This document shows, one piece after another, positions 62,601 through 64,000 of a stretch of DNA of 64,000 nucleotides. Source of the DNA: Diplosphaera chodatii (taxonomy: Eukaryota > Chlorophyta > Trebouxiophyceae > Prasiolales > Stichococcaceae); contig JAALGY010000032.1 in the NCBI GenBank assembly GCA_032358165.1, forward strand, positions 4,030,001 to 4,094,000, read 5' to 3'. The position numbers and the translations under genes are program-made. The notes below the pieces were generated by a model, which ran no database searches, was not told the origin of the DNA, and saw only the letters and a list, made by a program, of their open reading frames with translations. The first letter of the stretch is position 1. Every line of letters begins with the position of its first letter.

Positions 62601-64000
62601 CCGGGCATCTGCCTAATAGGGAATTGCGCAGGGATCTGCCCATGAAGCATAGGGAGTTGAGAGTCTCCAAGCGAGATAGCTAGCCCGCCAGCATGCTTGT
62701 GTTCAAGGTCCCCGTATCCCGCTGGTGTAGCTCCTCGTGGGCACAGCCTCTGGGTACAGCTGCTCAGGGGGGAAGGGCACCGTCCCCAGAGATATACGAC
62801 CCTGCATTATCATGGCAACAGCTGTGTTGCCGAAGGATGTCTGCAAACACAAACGTTCAGCCAGCCGCCATGGCAGTGTAGCTCTGAGGCTGCAAGAGCG
62901 GGCAACCTTTTTTTGGCGTCAAGCGCTCATCTGCAGCAGGGTGCGCTGGCTGAGCAGCGCAGCTGCAAATTGCTGCAGAAAGGACCGCCGAGCCGCCCAC
63001 AAGGGTGGCCCCGGAGCAGCAGCCGCCCACAAGGGTGACCCCGGAGCAGCAGCCGTCCACAAGGGTGACCCCGGAGCCGCAGCCGAGCGCCGCCGAGGCT
63101 GACGGCACTGACCTCACGATGCTGCCACAGCTCGACGACTCACAGCTCGCAGAAGAGGCATGCATGTGGTTGCTGCTGGACCTCTGTGCAGTCTTGCTGG
63201 TGCAGTGCAGATTACTCAGATGGGTGCTCACAGCGCGCATGCAGGCCTGACTGATGTATATGCATGGTGCTGAAGCATGTTGTGCTGCGGCTCATGCAGG
63301 AGGAACCTCCCGCAGCAGATGATCGGGACCCGGTCTGGCTGGCGGAGCGCATGATGAAGGAGTATGAAGGTGCGCTCATGCTGTGTCTCCACCGCCTGAC
63401 ACCTTGCAAGATGCCCATGCACAATTGATGGGCCTGCTCCATCTTGTGCTTCATGACAGCTTGTCCTGTCCGCAGCTGTTCACTGCCACTCAGGCCAATT
63501 GCAGTGCAGCCTCCCGACTCGTAACAATTGAGCCTCTACTACCAGGATTTGGGGTTGTTCTGTGCTCGCAGGCGGCACACGGCGGCGCGAGGCGCAGCCG
63601 ATTGTAGAGCCCGAGGCGGACTTCACGGGCGAGGACATCCGGCTCGTGACTGCAGCGCGCCTGGTGCCCCACCCCGAGAAGGTGCCCCACCCTGCAGCGA
63701 TGCTGCCCTGCCGCACATCAACACTGGCCTGTGCAGCACAACTGTGTAACCGCAGCCTCCTAGATCCGGATGTAAACCCATGTACACGTAGTGATGCAAA
63801 CAATTGACGAGACCTCTGCAAAAGCTCTGTGCGCTGATCATGGGTGCTAGTAACCAACAGTGACTGTCTCCACAGGCGGCGACGGGCGGCGAGGATGCAT
63901 ACTTCATCTTACGAGATGGGCGTGGCGCCTGTGGTGTCGCCGACGGCGTCGGCTCATGGGTCATGGACGGCGTCAACCCCGCAGAGTTTCCCAGGTGTGT
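59680..64000 (+). CDS. Plastid-transit-like, WW domain, membrane helix and PTC7-like PP2C phosphatase (5' part, at least 548 residues)
   Basis: Exons: 59680-59890, 60050-60216, 60353-60500, 60766-60873, 61211-61366, 61781-61936, 62115-62218, 62475-62592, 62979-63157, 63300-63369, 63572-63681, 63876-63994, all in phase; the gene continues past the window. Residues 1-70 resemble a plastid transit peptide (Arg/Ser/Ala-rich, ending near TTVRVAALL). A WW domain follows at about 83-113 (VTWTAFRDKTAKATYYYNN, then SQWEDP). Residues 148-168 are a membrane helix (IVLAGGAVLGVLVLASIVN) followed by RRRR. Exons 5-7 each encode one copy of EELPY(V/T)EEFFLPGSGA. Exon 8 is acidic then Pro-rich, and exon 9 has three 10-residue PPTRV(A/T)PEQQ repeats. 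Exon 12 begins a PP2C domain: GGEDAYFILRDG and GVADGVGSWVMDG with the metal-binding Asp, closest to the PTC7/SpoIIE-like branch. It is probably a membrane-anchored Ser/Thr phosphatase. Intron 9 has a GC donor (GAG|GCATGC). Start ATG 59680 heads the transit-like region. Confidence 0.78.
61211..62218 (+). repeat. Three exon-encoded repeats inside the WW/PP2C gene
   Basis: Exons 61211-61366 and 61781-61936 are both 156 nt, phase 1-1, and nearly the same in protein (EELPY-EEFFLPGSGASRGL, then DLEASRTQTWDD and TVSIDDVDKPG). Exon 62115-62218 matches the first two thirds and ends early at MRTQ. The separating introns differ in length and sequence. Confidence 0.9.
62993..63082 (+). repeat. 30-bp tandem repeat, three units, in frame
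   Basis: Units at 62993-63022, 63023-63052 and 63053-63082 encode PPTRVAPEQQ, PPTRVTPEQQ and PSTRVTPEPQ inside exon 9 of the WW/PP2C gene. The length is a multiple of three, so copy-number change keeps the frame. Confidence 0.9.

Noticed and set aside
63005..63100. Collagen-like HKGDPGAAA repeat frame
   Set aside because: This is the alternative frame of the 30-bp repeat; the PPTRV frame joins the neighbouring exons in phase and leads into the PP2C domain.

Overview
This window looks like nuclear DNA of a green alga (Chlorophyta); I could not place it more finely. The signs are: about 55-60% GC; genes cut into many short exons by introns of mostly 60-400 nt with GT...TGCAG ends; plant-type metabolic enzymes (monofunctional plant-style aspartate kinase, FAC1-type AMP deaminase with an N-terminal membrane anchor, plant-type FGGY ribulokinase-like kinase); plastid-transit-like N-termini; and TGTAA near some gene ends. 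No bacterial operon, tRNA, rRNA, CRISPR array or transposase was seen. Gene models were built by hand from splice sites, reading phase and family conservation. Unless a site is said to be uncertain, all exons of a model join in phase.

Left part (1-6.9 kb, minus strand): two tandem paralogues of an unrecognised alpha-helical protein. The first runs off the left edge; the second is a complete 13-exon gene of about 882 residues.

F-box region (7.7-26.9 kb, plus strand): four head-to-tail F-box/leucine-rich-repeat genes sharing one 15-exon architecture. They form two tandem units of about 10.2 kb. Copies 1 and 3 are open throughout (605 and 604 residues) and nearly identical even in introns. Copy 2 has four frame-disrupting lesions and copy 4 has one.

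Metabolic block (27.4-50.5 kb): methionyl-tRNA formyltransferase (minus), aspartate kinase (minus), gamma-glutamyl hydrolase (plus, divergent from aspartate kinase across 223 bp), a ribulokinase-like sugar kinase (plus) and AMP deaminase (minus, tail to tail with the kinase). Three of these touch folate, one-carbon or methionine metabolism, which may be chance.

Right part (51.2-64 kb, plus strand): a three-RRM RNA-binding protein; a small Ser/Gly/Ala-rich protein starting MGSCMSSS, a candidate for N-myristoylation and palmitoylation; and the first 12 exons of a large gene with the order transit-like peptide, WW domain, transmembrane helix, three exon-encoded copies of an EELPY-EEFFLPGSGA motif, a Pro/Gln repeat, and the start of a PTC7-like PP2C phosphatase domain. 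That last gene is the best candidate in the window for something undescribed. Other points of note are six GC-AG introns, ultrashort introns, an intronic (CAG)25 tract and a triplicated 5' splice site in the AMP deaminase gene.
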